Origin: Buchnera aphidicola str. Ak (Acyrthosiphon kondoi)
GTDB lineage: Bacteria; Pseudomonadota; Gammaproteobacteria; Enterobacterales; Enterobacteriaceae
Length of the DNA stretch: 64,000 nucleotides
Reading direction: 5' to 3'
Assembly: GCF_000225445.1 (NCBI RefSeq)
Contig: NC_017256.1
Span: forward strand, 310,001-374,000
Positions within the stretch are counted from its first letter, which is position 1. Every line of letters begins with the position of its first letter. Below are positions 43,277-53,617 of this stretch, in pieces. Both the position numbers and the translations under genes were made by a program. The notes under the pieces are model-generated. The model was not told where the DNA came from. It ran no database searches and worked only from the letters and a program-made list of their open reading frames with translations.

Positions 43277-43993
43277 TTAAAAATTGTGAGTATGATTATG
43301 ATCATGATGATAAACTGCTAATTCCTGTACACGTTTAAATCCAAATATAGAAATAAATTCTAAATTGTTACAAACAGTTTCAGGAGTTCCAGAACAACAA
43401 ATATGATTATTTAAACAAATCACATCATCTGTTTTAGCCATAACAAAATTTAGATCATGAGAAACCATTAAAATAGAACATTTTAACTCATTTCGAATTT
43501 CATTAATTAGACTATATAAATCTAATTGTCCCATTACATCTACTCCTTGCGTAGGTTCATCTAAAACTAATAAATTAGGACTTTTTAATAAAGCTTTAGC
43601 TAAAAGAACTCGTTGCATTTCTCCGCCAGATAACTGTTGTAACTGACAAGATTTCAAGGATTCTGCTTTTACACGTTTTAAAATATCTGATATTTTTACA
43701 TTGTTTGTTTTTTGAGATAACTTCATAAATCGTTCTACTGTCAAAGGTAATAAAGTGTTAAGATTTAATTTTTGAGGTACATAACCAATAGATAAATTAT
43801 ATGAACGCATAATCGTGCCTGAATCAGGTTTTATTAAGCCTAAAATAATACGCACTAAAGTAGATTTGCCCGCGCCGTTAGGTCCAATTAGAGTAAGAAC
43901 ACGATTGGGAATTAAAGATAACGATATATTAGTAAGAATAGAACGATTAGATAAATTTACATAAACGTTTTTTAATTTTATAAATTCAAACAT
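43277..43993 (-). CDS. znuC: Zinc ABC transporter ATPase ZnuC
   Basis: ATPase of the zinc importer. Walker A GPNGAGKST, signature QLSGGEMQRV, Walker B LLVLDEPTQGVD, switch His in VSHD. The C-terminal tail HHDHNHTHNF is His-rich, as in other ZnuC proteins, and may bind zinc. The 238 residues compare with 251 in E. coli. In E. coli znuA starts divergently from znuC; here that side is an empty 991-bp region. Confidence 0.95.
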   Translation of the reverse strand: MFEFIKLKNVYVNLSNRSILTNISLSLIPNRVLTLIGPNGAGKSTLVRIILGLIKPDSGTIMRSYNLSIGYVPQKLNLNTLLPLTVERFMKLSQKTNNVKISDILKRVKAESLKSCQLQQLSGGEMQRVLLAKALLKSPNLLVLDEPTQGVDVMGQLDLYSLINEIRNELKCSILMVSHDLNFVMAKTDDVICLNNHICCSGTPETVCNNLEFISIFGFKRVQELAVYHHDHNHTHNF

Positions 43994-44984
43994 GGTTTTA
44001 TAAATTTTTTTTAAATCTTGATATGATAAGATATTTTTTTTAAAATAAACATCAATATTACATTAAAAATTAAAATACTGCATTAATCATTAATATATTA
44101 TTATTTAAATTCTAATTATAGCTACATCTGAAATATTAAGATTAGTAGAATATATATTCTGCAAAAAAATAAATAAAAAAACTTACTATAAGTAATTATA
44201 CTATAATAAAAAATTATTTTTAATATGCATGAGATATAAAAATAAGAAAATAATGGATTTTTTAAAAAAATTAAAAATAATATCTATGTAAGATTTTTTA
44301 TAAAAAATTTTTATAAATTAAAAAAATAAATTTTAAAAATAAAATATATGCGTATTTAAATATATATAGTAAGACTATCATTGAAATAAAATTTTTTTGT
44401 GTTTTTTAAAATAAATATGTATAAAAAATATGAAAATAAAATATCTTCTAGAATTATTCAATCTTTAAATTAATATTTTTTTCAAAAAAAAAATGGCCAT
44501 ATCATTCAATAATAACTATTTTTTGTATTTATTTCAAAATATCACACTTTTTTAATAAAAAAAATTTTTTTTAAGAAAAAAACAAGATTTATTTGAAAAA
44601 TATCATTATATAAAATGATAAAAATCAAAAAAACGGAATAATTTTTTTATTTTAAGTAAACAAATTAATATAATATTTTTAATAATTTAAAATAAATTTA
44701 ACTTAGAATAATTCATAATCTGGTTATAATTCGTTTTGTAAGAAGAATTAAATATAAAAAAAATATGATAAAATATTCAAAAAAATCTTACCAAAACATA
44801 CTAACGAATAATCTTATTGAATATTATTAATAATAATTAAATTTTTAAAAATATAAGTAGATAAATGTTATATCGGAAATTTATTACATAATAAATATGC
44901 ATCTTTTATATTTTAAAATAAATAATTCTCAAAAAATATTGTTTTATAATTTTTTTATTATAAAATACATAATCAAAAAAGATA
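43994..44984. other. Gene desert at the znuA-mepM-lpxM site
   Basis: 991 bp between znuC and the 3' end of pykA, the longest non-coding stretch here. In E. coli znuA, mepM (yebA) and lpxM occupy this place, in the orientation that would be plus here. All frames are broken. A weak possible relic of a membrane-anchored N-terminus lies on the plus strand from ATG 44417 through a run of ten A (44484-44493) to about 44575, if one frame change is allowed; I would not call it a gene without comparison to other Buchnera. Confidence 0.55.
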
Positions 44985-46427
44985 TTATATAACTTTTAAG
45001 ATTCTACTAGTATTAGTTTTTCCTATTCTTCCCATAATATCACCTTGAGTTATAATCACTAATTCACCACTGCATAAAAAGCCTTGATTACACAAAAGCA
45101 TAATGGCTTCATTAGCAGCTTTAAAACCATTATTCATACTATTAAAGTATATAGGAGTAACGCCTCTATAAAGAGTTGCTAAATTTAAAGTTTTATTATT
45201 TTTTGATAAAGCAAAAATAGGTAATCCAGATGTAATTCTAGATGTCATAAGTGCAGTTTTTCCTGATTCTGTCATCGTTATAATTGCTGTAATTCCTTTT
45301 AAATGATTAGCAACATACATAGCTGACATAGCAATTGCTTCTTCAATATCATTAAATTTTGCATTAAGACGGTGTCTAGAGACATTAATGCTAGGTACTT
45401 TTTCCGCTCCTTTACAAATTTTTGCCATTTTTATAACAGTTTCGGATGGATATTTACCAGATGCTGTTTCAGCTGAAAGCATGACTGCGTCACTACCATC
45501 TAAAACAGCATTAGCTACATCCATTACTTCTGCACGAGTAGGCAATGGATTTGTAATCATTGATTCCATCATCTGTGTTGCAGTAATAACTATTCTATTT
45601 AATTGTCTAGCAGTTCTGATTAATTTTTTTTGAATACCTGCTAGTTCAGAATCACCAATTTCTACGCCTAAATCTCCTCTAGCTATCATAATTGCATCTG
45701 ATGCTAAGATTATATCTTCTATAGTATTTTGGTTCATTACAGCTTCTGCACGTTCTATTTTTGCAACAATTTTGGCATTGCTTCCGGATTTTTTAGCTAG
45801 TTTTCTTGCTTCTTTTAAGTCATCACCGCATCTTGGAAAAGATATTGCTAAATAATCTACATCAATATCAGCTGCAAGAATTATGTCTTTTTTATCTTTT
45901 TCAGTTAATGCATTTGCAGATAAACCACCACCTAACTTATTAATACCTTTATTGTTAGAAAGAATTCCCCCTATAACCACTTTTGTTAATATTTCATCAT
46001 GAGTAGATTTTATCACTTTTAATTGTATTCTTCCATCATCTAATAATAGTATATCACCTACTTTTAAGTCATATGGTAATTGTTTATAATCAATACCTAC
46101 TCGTTCTTTAGTTCCATTATTTTGACCTAAAGTTGCATCTAATACAAAAAAATCACCAATATTTAAAAAAATATTATTTTTTTCAAATTTAGAAATTCGA
46201 ATTTTAGGCCCTTGTAAATCACCTAGTAATGCAATATGACAATTTAAATTTCTCATTATTTCTCTTGCTTTTTTTGCTCTTAATTTATGTTCATTTTCTA
46301 AACCATGAGAAAAATTAAATCGAAGAACATTAACACCGGCATGAATGATTTTTTCTAAATTATTATCAATATCTGTCGAGGGTCCTAAAGTAGCTACAAT
46401 TTTTGTTCTTCTTAATCGATTCAACAT
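44985..46427 (-). CDS. pykA: Pyruvate kinase II
   Basis: Final ATP-yielding glycolytic step. The 480 residues equal E. coli PykA, and the start [15 protein letters not shown] and the active-site strings [19 protein letters not shown] and [12 protein letters not shown] favour PykA over PykF. It is divergent from zwf across 294 bp, exactly as pykA-zwf in E. coli (with hexR lost). Confidence 0.97.
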   Translation of the reverse strand: MLNRLRRTKIVATLGPSTDIDNNLEKIIHAGVNVLRFNFSHGLENEHKLRAKKAREIMRNLNCHIALLGDLQGPKIRISKFEKNNIFLNIGDFFVLDATLGQNNGTKERVGIDYKQLPYDLKVGDILLLDDGRIQLKVIKSTHDEILTKVVIGGILSNNKGINKLGGGLSANALTEKDKKDIILAADIDVDYLAISFPRCGDDLKEARKLAKKSGSNAKIVAKIERAEAVMNQNTIEDIILASDAIMIARGDLGVEIGDSELAGIQKKLIRTARQLNRIVITATQMMESMITNPLPTRAEVMDVANAVLDGSDAVMLSAETASGKYPSETVIKMAKICKGAEKVPSINVSRHRLNAKFNDIEEAIAMSAMYVANHLKGITAIITMTESGKTALMTSRITSGLPIFALSKNNKTLNLATLYRGVTPIYFNSMNNGFKAANEAIMLLCNQGFLCSGELVIITQGDIMGRIGKTNTSRILKVI

Positions 46428-46721
46428 AAAAACACACCTTTTAAAAAATTTTTAAAAAATATTTTTTATATTTTTATAAAAATATTAGTTATCTAAAATA
46501 TTTATTTGTTTTTGTGAAGTTATTTAGTAAAATTAATGAAAACATTTTTTTAGATGATGTATATTATAAAAAATAAAATTACTTAAATAACAGTGTATTT
46601 TAAAAAAAACTTTGCATGTATATCTTAAAAAATTTATAAAAATTTTCGCGTAAATGCTATTATTTAAATTATTGCATTAAAATTTTAAATTTTATACGCA
46701 AATTTTAAAAAAGAGAAAATT

Positions 46722-48197
46722 ATGATCATAGAAATAAATCAAGCTTGCGATTTAGTAATTTTTGGTGCTAAAGGAGACTTAACAACAAGAAAACTATTAC
46801 CTGCTTTATATAAATTAGAAAAATCTAAAAAAATACATGAATGTACACGTATTATTGGTGCTGGTCGTGCTGATTGGAGTACACAAGATTATATAAAAAT
46901 AGCAAAAACAGCAATAAAAAAATTTTTAAATGAAGAAATGGACGATTTTATTTGGAAAAAATTCAGTTCTCGAATATATTTTTGTAATATCGATGTCCAG
47001 AAACTAGTACATTTTTTTAGATTAAAAGAAATATTAAATCAAAAAAAAAATATTATTATTTATTATTGCGCTGTTCCTCCTAATACATTAGATTCTATCT
47101 TTATAGGTTTAGGAAATGCAAATTTAAATTCTATTTCATCACGTATAGTTTTAGAGAAACCATTAGGAACTTGTTTGCAAACATCTAAAAAAATTAATAA
47201 TCAAATTTCTAAATATTTTTTAGAATCTCAAATTTTTCGTATTGATCATTATCTTGGAAAAGAATCAATATTGAATCTCCTTGCTTTACGATTTGCTAAT
47301 GCATTTTTTTTTCATAATTGGAATAATAAAACAATTGATCATATTCAAATTACTGTATCTGAAGAAGTAGGAATTGAAGGTAGATGGAATTACTTTGATA
47401 TGATGGGACAAATGAGGGATATGGTACAAAACCATCTTTTACAAATATTAACAATTCTTGCAATGGATCAACCAAGCAATATGACCTCTGAAAGTATTCG
47501 ATATGAAAAAGTAAAAATACTACGTGCTTTAAAACCTATTAACGTTAACAATATAAATAAAAAAACTGTTCGAGGTCAATATTCTTCTGGATTTATTAAA
47601 GGAGAGCAAGTACCTTCTTATATAAAAGAAAAAAATGCAAAAAAAAACAGTTGCACCGAAACTTTTGTGGCTATAAAAGTTGATCTCAATAACAAAAAAT
47701 GGTCTGGAGTTCCATTTTATTTAAGAACAGGCAAACGTTTAGCGCATAAATACTCTGAAATCGTAGTTTTTTTTAAAAAAATGCCAATAAACTTATTTAA
47801 AAGTTCAAATTTAGAATTATTACAAAATAAATTAATTATACGTTTAGAACCACAACCAAATATTACGTTTGATTTTGTAAATAAAATACCAGGATTAGAA
47901 AAAGAATACAATTTAGAAAATTCTCAATTACAATCTGTTGATTTCGATGAAAAATATTCTAAGAATTTAATCGATGCTTATGAAAGATTATTATTTGAAT
48001 GCATGAGAGGTGTGCAATCTTTATTTGTATGTCGTGATGAAGTGGAAGAAGCATGGAAATGGATAGATCCCATTATAGATGGATGGCAACAGACTGAAAA
48101 TAATATTCCTCAATTATATATGTCTGGAACTTGGGGACCTAAAGATTCAGATCTATTGCTTTTTCATGACAGTCGTTATTGGTATGAATTCAACTAA
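46722..48197 (+). CDS. zwf: Glucose-6-phosphate 1-dehydrogenase
   Basis: First step of the oxidative pentose-phosphate pathway, producing NADPH. 491 residues as in E. coli. NADP-binding FGAKGDLTTRKLLPALY, active-site RIDHYLGKE (about 177-185), and LRTGKRL near residue 335. It works with pgl in this window. A run of ten A (47041-47050) lies in frame. Confidence 0.97.
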   Translation: MIIEINQACDLVIFGAKGDLTTRKLLPALYKLEKSKKIHECTRIIGAGRADWSTQDYIKIAKTAIKKFLNEEMDDFIWKKFSSRIYFCNIDVQKLVHFFRLKEILNQKKNIIIYYCAVPPNTLDSIFIGLGNANLNSISSRIVLEKPLGTCLQTSKKINNQISKYFLESQIFRIDHYLGKESILNLLALRFANAFFFHNWNNKTIDHIQITVSEEVGIEGRWNYFDMMGQMRDMVQNHLLQILTILAMDQPSNMTSESIRYEKVKILRALKPINVNNINKKTVRGQYSSGFIKGEQVPSYIKEKNAKKNSCTETFVAIKVDLNNKKWSGVPFYLRTGKRLAHKYSEIVVFFKKMPINLFKSSNLELLQNKLIIRLEPQPNITFDFVNKIPGLEKEYNLENSQLQSVDFDEKYSKNLIDAYERLLFECMRGVQSLFVCRDEVEEAWKWIDPIIDGWQQTENNIPQLYMSGTWGPKDSDLLLFHDSRYWYEFN

Positions 48198-48380
48198 AAA
48201 AATATTAAAAAATTCATCTATCTTGACTTAATTAAGATAAATATGATAGCTTAAAAATTAATTTTTTAATATTTTAATAAATAAAAAAATAAAATATTTA
48301 TATATTTTGATATTAGAAAATATTGAATTTTAAATTTATGTAAAATATCTATTTTGCTAATCTTAGGAAGATAATATCTT

Positions 48381-49259
48381 ATGACACGTATTATTCTTTT
48401 CTTATTAACTAATTTAGCAGTTATGTTAATATTCAGTCTGATTCTTTTCCTGACAGGTATTCAATCTAATAATATTTATGGTTTATTAATCATGTCAGGT
48501 CTATTTGGTTTTAGTGGCTCTATTTTATCATTAATTCTATCAAAATGGATTGCCTTACGCTCGATTAATGGTGAAATCATAACTCATCCTCGAAATGATA
48601 TAGAAAATTGGCTTATAAATACTGTTCGTGCACAATCTATTCAAAGGGGTATTATTATGCCTCAAATAGCAGTATATCATGCAACAGATATTAATGCATT
48701 TGCAACAGGCGCCCGTCGAAATTCTGCTTTAATCGCTGTTTCTACGGGATTATTAGAAAACATGACTCGTAGTGAAGCAGAAGCAGTAATTGCTCATGAA
48801 ATTAGTCATATTGCCAATGGCGATATGATCACTATGACATTAGTTCAAGGTGTCGTTAATACTTTTGTAATTTTTATATCTCGTATTCTTTCACAAATCA
48901 TTAGTAATATAATGACAAGCAATCGCCATGAAAATAACACAGAAGAAAAAAATCCTTTTGTATATTTTTTGATTTCTACATTTTTAGAATTAATTTTTGG
49001 TATTTTAGCTAGCATTATTACAATGTGGTTCTCTAGGCATCGTGAATTTTATGCTGATGCAAGTTCTGCAAAAATGGTAGGTCGTGAAAAAATGATTTCT
49101 GCTTTGAATCGTTTAAAAACAAGTCATGAACCTCAAGAATCTGATAGTATGATCGCACTTTGTATAAATGGAAGAACTAACTCTTTTTTAAATTTATTTG
49201 CGTCTCATCCTTCTTTAGATAAAAGAATAGAGGCTTTACATAATAAAGAATATATGTAG
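48381..49259 (+). CDS. htpX: HtpX membrane-bound zinc metalloprotease
   Basis: Inner-membrane M48 protease that helps FtsH in quality control of membrane proteins. Two N-terminal membrane segments (about 5-25 and 35-55), zinc motif [10 protein letters not shown] (about 139-148), a second hydrophobic pair near 155-215, and the third zinc ligand in HREFYAD. The 292 residues compare with 293 in E. coli. Confidence 0.96.
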   Translation: MTRIILFLLTNLAVMLIFSLILFLTGIQSNNIYGLLIMSGLFGFSGSILSLILSKWIALRSINGEIITHPRNDIENWLINTVRAQSIQRGIIMPQIAVYHATDINAFATGARRNSALIAVSTGLLENMTRSEAEAVIAHEISHIANGDMITMTLVQGVVNTFVIFISRILSQIISNIMTSNRHENNTEEKNPFVYFLISTFLELIFGILASIITMWFSRHREFYADASSAKMVGREKMISALNRLKTSHEPQESDSMIALCINGRTNSFLNLFASHPSLDKRIEALHNKEYM

Positions 49260-49274
49260 TAAAATCTAACTTCA

Positions 49275-49308
49275 CTTAATAGAAATATATTTTTATATTT
49301 CTATTAAG
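49275..49308 (+). terminator. Perfect 15-bp hairpin after htpX
   Basis: CTTAATAGAAATATA (49275-49289), loop TTTT, and the exact complement (49294-49308), 15 bp after the htpX stop. The 3' flank is A-rich instead of T-rich, so termination would be atypical; it may serve as a 3'-end stabiliser. Confidence 0.55.
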
Positions 49309-49461
49309 AAAAAATGAATTCCAAATAGAAAAATTATTTTTTTAAATAAATTTACACTTGCATTTTTATATAAAAATGATATAATGCAAAAATATTATGC
49401 TTTTTATTAATGAAATTTTTTAGGTAAAAATAAGTTACAATCCTGTTATGCATAGAATATT

Positions 49462-49563
49462 AAATTTAAAAAAGTTTAGAGTAAAGACGTTGATACAGCT
49501 TCTCTTGCCAAATCTTAAATTCATGCCTCATACAGTAATGTTTCTGTTTTCTCCGTAAATTAG
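49462..49563 (+). pseudogene. yobF: Probable yobF relic in the cspC leader
   Basis: In E. coli the 47-residue protein YobF is encoded immediately upstream of cspC. Here the frame through 49480-49563 reads SKDVD, then (after an in-frame TAA at 49516-49518) HASYSNVSVFSVN and a TAG at 49561. From memory, E. coli YobF contains SKHVD and, later, GASCSNVSVLSM. The spacing differs by about two residues. A TAG at 49477 also interrupts the upstream end. I infer a decayed yobF whose DNA persists as part of the cspC 5' leader. The comparison is by eye and from memory, so the call is moderate. Confidence 0.5.
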
Positions 49564-49600
49564 CAATAAGACTGATAAATATTCTTAAGGAAGTTACAAA

Positions 49601-49810
49601 ATGGCTAAGATTAAAGGTCAAGTTAAGTGGTTCAACGAATCTAAAGGTTTTGGTTTTATCACACCATCAGACGGAAGCAAAGATGTTTTTGTTCATTTTT
49701 CTTCAATTCAAGGAAATGGATTTAAAACATTAACTGAAGGACAAAATGTTGAATTTGAAATTCAAGATGGACAAAAAGGTCCAGCTGCAGTCAATGTTTT
49801 TTCCGTATAA
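49601..49810 (+). CDS. cspC: Cold-shock-like protein CspC
   Basis: Single-stranded nucleic-acid chaperone and mRNA stabiliser. Sixty-nine residues, the E. coli length. RNP1 KGFGFITP and RNP2 VFVHFSSI are intact. The start [18 protein letters not shown] is nearly identical to E. coli CspC/CspE; the neighbourhood (htpX side, upstream yobF relic) favours CspC. Strong ribosome-binding site AAGGAAG and a strong terminator downstream suggest high expression. Confidence 0.95.
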   Translation: MAKIKGQVKWFNESKGFGFITPSDGSKDVFVHFSSIQGNGFKTLTEGQNVEFEIQDGQKGPAAVNVFSV

Positions 49811-49839
49811 AAATAGATAAATCAATAAAAAATTTTTAA

Positions 49840-49876
49840 AAGCCCTCTGCTAAAAAATCAGAGGACTTCGTTTTTT
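49840..49876 (+). terminator. Rho-independent terminator of cspC
   Basis: AAG-C-CCTCTG pairs with CAGAGG-A-CTT (nine pairs around one mismatch), with loop CTAAAAAAT, followed after CG by six T. It lies 29 bp after the cspC stop. Confidence 0.85.
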
Positions 49877-50062
49877 AAATCCTCAAAAAATAATATGATT
49901 TTTTCTAAAAAAATATATTTTTATATCATTTTAAACAAACAATAACTTCACAAATTAATTCTTCAAAATATATTCATTCACATAACCTATTTTTATCAAA
50001 AATATTTTTAATCTTCTAGATATAATAAATCGATACATCCTATTTTTTATGGAGTTTTTCTG

Positions 50063-51643
50063 ATGGAGTTTTTTTTAGACCCGTCAACTTGGGCCGGCTT
50101 ATTAACACTAGTTATACTAGAAGTAGTATTAGGAATTGATAATTTGATTTTTGTGGCAATTTTATCAGAAAAACTACCTCCTCATCAAAGAGATAAAGCA
50201 CGTTTAATCGGTTTAGGATTAGCATTAATAATGCGTTTAGCATTACTATCATTAATATCTTGGATTGTAACGCTTAATTCTCCTATTGTTCATAATAGAT
50301 TTTTTTCTTTATCAATACGTGATATTATTCTCCTATTTGGTGGTTTTTTTTTATTATTTAAAACTACAATGGAGCTTCACGAAAGATTAGAAAATAATCA
50401 TCATGAAAATTCAGAAAATAAAAATTATGCAGGTTTTTGGGCTGTAGTAATTCAAATAGTAGTATTAGATGCAGTTTTTTCTTTGGATGCAATAATAACG
50501 GCTGTAGGTATGGTTAATCAGTTGTTAATTATGATGATAGCAGTTATATTAGCAACGTTGTTAATGTCATTAGCATCAAAAGCATTAACTAACTTTATCA
50601 ATCTTCATCAAACAGTAGTAGTGCTATGTCTTAGCTTTCTATTAATGATTGGTTTTAGTTTAGTTACAGAAGCATTAAGATTTTGTATTCCAAAAGGATA
50701 TTTGTATGCTGCAATAGGATTTTCAATTTTAATCGAAATTTTTAATCAAATAGCACGCCATAATTTTATGAAAAATCAATCTAGAAGGCCGATGAAACAA
50801 AGAGCAGCTGAAGCTATCCTAAGATTAATGGTGGGAGAACAAAATAAAAAAAAACAAACAAAAAAAATAACAAAAAATAACAATCAAACTACTTCTATTC
50901 AATCTTCAAAAGAAATAGAAACATTTAAAGATGAAGAAAGATATATGATTAATGGAGTTCTTACATTGTCTGGACGATCTATTAGAAGCATTATGACTCC
51001 ACGAAGTAATATTTCTTGGGTAAATACAGAAAAAAATAATGATGAAATTCGAATGCAATTATTAGATACACCGCATAGTTTATTTCCGGTATGTAAAGGA
51101 GAACTAGATGAAATAATAGGTATTGTGCGAGCTAAAGAATTGTTAGTAGCTATCGAAAAAAAAATAGATGTATCTACCTTTTCTAGAAAAATTTTACCTA
51201 TTATTATACCAGATACTCTCGATCCTATCAACCTTCTTGGTGTGCTTCGTCGTGCTCAAGGTAGTTTTGTGATCGTTAGCAATGAATTTGGAGTAGTGCA
51301 GGGATTAATTACTCCCTTAGACGTTTTAGAAGCGATAGCAGGAGAATTTCCAGATGCTGATGAAACGCCTGATATTATAAAAGAAAATAACAGTTGGTTA
51401 GTAAAAGGCGAAACTGATTTACATTCATTACAGCAATTACTTAATACTGAAGAATTAATTAAAGAAAACAATTATGCTTCTTTAGGAGGTTTATTAATTG
51501 CTCAAAAGGGTCAATTACCTCTTCCAGGAGAAATAATTTATATTTATCCTTTTCATTTTCATATAATTAAAGCTACAGAATATCGTATTGATCTAGTGAG
51601 AATTACGAAAAATCAAAATGACAATCAAGAGATATCTAAATAA
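50063..51643 (+). CDS. yoaE: YoaE, TerC-family membrane protein with CBS and CorC domains
   Basis: Integral membrane protein of uncertain function; TerC relatives have been linked to metal export. N-terminal TerC domain (about 10-235) with seven or so membrane segments and the acidic motif EVVLGIDN plus DAVFSLDAI, which could bind a divalent metal. A CBS pair follows at about 300-425 ([28 protein letters not shown]-like [10 protein letters not shown]), then a CorC/HlyC-type C-terminal domain. The 526 residues compare with 518 in E. coli. It precedes tsaB by 65 bp. Confidence 0.93.
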   Translation: MEFFLDPSTWAGLLTLVILEVVLGIDNLIFVAILSEKLPPHQRDKARLIGLGLALIMRLALLSLISWIVTLNSPIVHNRFFSLSIRDIILLFGGFFLLFKTTMELHERLENNHHENSENKNYAGFWAVVIQIVVLDAVFSLDAIITAVGMVNQLLIMMIAVILATLLMSLASKALTNFINLHQTVVVLCLSFLLMIGFSLVTEALRFCIPKGYLYAAIGFSILIEIFNQIARHNFMKNQSRRPMKQRAAEAILRLMVGEQNKKKQTKKITKNNNQTTSIQSSKEIETFKDEERYMINGVLTLSGRSIRSIMTPRSNISWVNTEKNNDEIRMQLLDTPHSLFPVCKGELDEIIGIVRAKELLVAIEKKIDVSTFSRKILPIIIPDTLDPINLLGVLRRAQGSFVIVSNEFGVVQGLITPLDVLEAIAGEFPDADETPDIIKENNSWLVKGETDLHSLQQLLNTEELIKENNYASLGGLLIAQKGQLPLPGEIIYIYPFHFHIIKATEYRIDLVRITKNQNDNQEISK

Positions 51644-51708
51644 TTTTATAATCATTGAAAGCAATATACAGTGTTTTTTAAAAATTAAATTAATTCTTTG
51701 AGAAAAAT

Positions 51709-52371
51709 ATGTCTAATATAATTTTAGCACTTGATAGCTCGATTGATTGTTGCTCAGTTGCTGTATATAAAAACGAATGCGTTTATTCTATATCAGAGAA
51801 ATGTAAAAAAAAACATACTATACAAATATTGCCTATGATTCAAGAAATATTATTTCAAACAAAAACAAAATTTAAAGAACTAAATTATGTTGCTTTTGCT
51901 AAGGGACCTGGAAATTTCACAAGTATACGCATTGCAGCAAGTATTGCACAAAGTTTATCTATCAGTTTAAAAATTCCTATAATCAGTATTTCTACTTTAG
52001 CTATTATGGCCGAAAAAGCATGGCGAAAATATAAAGAAAAAAAAATAATAGTTATGATTAATGCAAAAAAAACAGAAGTATACTGGGCTAAATACACAAG
52101 AAATAAGGAATCTATTTGGATAGGAGAAAATACTGAATTTTTATTAAAAAAAGAGTCAATTAAAAATAAAATTAATGATTTAAAAACAAAATGGACTCTT
52201 GTGAGCAATGAATATCAAATAATTGAATTTAAACATTTTTTACATGTCAATAAGATTCAATGTTTTCTGCCTAATGCAAAAGATATAATTCCCTTTTCTT
52301 TATGGAAAATAAAAAACAAAAATTTATCATCTGAAGATAATAGTATTAATTATTTATATAACCAATTCTAA
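51709..52371 (+). CDS. tsaB: tRNA t6A biosynthesis protein TsaB
   Basis: Partner of TsaD in threonylcarbamoyl-A37 formation on ANN-reading tRNAs. ASKHA-fold start ILALDSSIDCCSVAVY and the central FAKGPGNFTSIRIAASIAQ (family form GPGSFTGLRIG) are recognisable. The 220 residues compare with 231 in E. coli; the C-terminal half is diverged. It converges on minE with a shared hairpin between them. Confidence 0.93.
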   Translation: MSNIILALDSSIDCCSVAVYKNECVYSISEKCKKKHTIQILPMIQEILFQTKTKFKELNYVAFAKGPGNFTSIRIAASIAQSLSISLKIPIISISTLAIMAEKAWRKYKEKKIIVMINAKKTEVYWAKYTRNKESIWIGENTEFLLKKESIKNKINDLKTKWTLVSNEYQIIEFKHFLHVNKIQCFLPNAKDIIPFSLWKIKNKNLSSEDNSINYLYNQF

Positions 52372-52395
52372 AAAAGATTATGGTTTATATAACAT

Positions 52396-52442
52396 AAAAA
52401 ACAATCAATGCTGAAATATTCAATATACTTCAGTATTGATTG
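52396..52442. terminator. Bidirectional hairpin between tsaB and minE
   Basis: CAATCAATGCTGAA (52402-52415) pairs with TTCAGTATTGATTG (52429-52442): fourteen pairs including one G-T. For the leftward min transcript it is followed by a run of six T (A-run 52396-52401 on the top strand), a good terminator; for rightward tsaB there is no T-run. Confidence 0.7.
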
Positions 52443-52524
52443 AACTAAATTAGTACTAAATGATAAAAAAATAAAATATTCATTTTAATTTTTTTATTTT
52501 AAAAAATACGTTTTATTTAATAAT

Positions 52525-52776
52525 TTAATCAGGCAAAATAATATTTAATTCTAATATAGAAATATCTTCACTTTTTTGTTCTAATTGAACAGTTACCATA
52601 TTTGGTTCTATATTTACATATTTACAAATTACAGATAGTATTTCACGTTTTAATTGTGGAAAATAATCTGGTTCATTATTATATCTTCTTTGTTCTGCTA
52701 CAATTATTTGTAATCTCTCTTTTGCAACATTAGCAGTATTTTTCTTCCGGGATAAAAAAAAATCCAATAAAGCCAT
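52525..52776 (-). CDS. minE: Cell-division topological specificity factor MinE
   Basis: Drives pole-to-pole oscillation of MinCD so that the Z-ring forms at mid-cell. 83 residues against 88 in E. coli. Membrane-targeting start [11 protein letters not shown], MinD-contact helix [16 protein letters not shown], then the dimerisation domain. It lies 2 bp after minD, in the order minC-minD-minE as in E. coli. Confidence 0.96.
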   Translation of the reverse strand: MALLDFFLSRKKNTANVAKERLQIIVAEQRRYNNEPDYFPQLKREILSVICKYVNIEPNMVTVQLEQKSEDISILELNIILPD

Positions 52777-52778
52777 AT

Positions 52779-53591
52779 CTATCTCCCGAATAAACGTTGT
52801 AAAAAACTTTTTTTTTCTTCTTCAATAAAGCGAAACTTATGTTCTTCGCCTAGTAGTCGATTTACAGTATCGCTGTAAGCGTATCCTGCATTTGAATTGA
52901 CATCTAATATTATAGATTCCCCCTGATTCGATGCACGAAGAACTGATGCATCTTCTGGGATAACACCTATTATAGGTATTTGAAGAATATCTAAAACATC
53001 TGTCATACTTAACATTTCTCCTCTGTTAACACGTTTAGGATTATAACGTGTTAATAAAAGATATTCTTTTATAGGAGTTTTATTTTGTTCGGATCTTTTT
53101 GATTTAGATGCGATTATTCCTAATATTCGATCAGAGTCTCGTACTGAAGATACTTCAGGATTAGTAGTAATAATAGCTTCATCTGCAAAATATATGGCTA
53201 AAATAGCACCTGTTTCAATTCCTGCTGGTGAATCGCAAATAATAAAATCAAATTCCATTTTTATTAGTTCTGTTAAAACCTTTTCCACTCCAATACAAGT
53301 TAAAGCATCTTTATCTCGAGTTTGTGATGCAGGAAGGATAAATAAATTACTTGTTTTTTTATCTTTAATTATAGCCTGATTAAGTGTTGCATCACCCTGA
53401 ATAACATTAATGAAATCATACACTACTCTACGTTCACATCCCATAATTAAATCTAAATTTCTTAATCCTATATCAAAATCTATAACAATTGTTTTTTTAC
53501 CTTTCCGTGCTAAACCCGTTGCAATAGCTGCACTGGAAGTAGTTTTACCTACACCTCCTTTCCCTGAAGTTACTACAATAATCCGTGTCAT
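52779..53591 (-). CDS. minD: Septum-site-determining ATPase MinD
   Basis: Deviant Walker [11 protein letters not shown] (11-20), switch regions including [14 protein letters not shown], and the C-terminal amphipathic membrane helix [13 protein letters not shown] are all present. 270 residues as in E. coli. It recruits MinC to the membrane and is released by MinE. Confidence 0.98.
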   Translation of the reverse strand: MTRIIVVTSGKGGVGKTTSSAAIATGLARKGKKTIVIDFDIGLRNLDLIMGCERRVVYDFINVIQGDATLNQAIIKDKKTSNLFILPASQTRDKDALTCIGVEKVLTELIKMEFDFIICDSPAGIETGAILAIYFADEAIITTNPEVSSVRDSDRILGIIASKSKRSEQNKTPIKEYLLLTRYNPKRVNRGEMLSMTDVLDILQIPIIGVIPEDASVLRASNQGESIILDVNSNAGYAYSDTVNRLLGEEHKFRFIEEEKKSFLQRLFGR

Positions 53592-53617
53592 ATAAGAATT
53601 TCCTTAAAAAAGCATAC

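Noticed and set aside
48223-48247. Heat-shock-like promoter upstream of htpX (TTGACT and TATGAT)
   Set aside because: The 13-base spacing is wrong for the housekeeping factor and the -10 lacks the C-rich heat-shock consensus.
49448-49560. 36-codon frame starting ATG 49448 in the cspC leader
   Set aside because: No good ribosome-binding site and no similarity that I recognise; the neighbouring frame with the YobF-like string explains the segment better.
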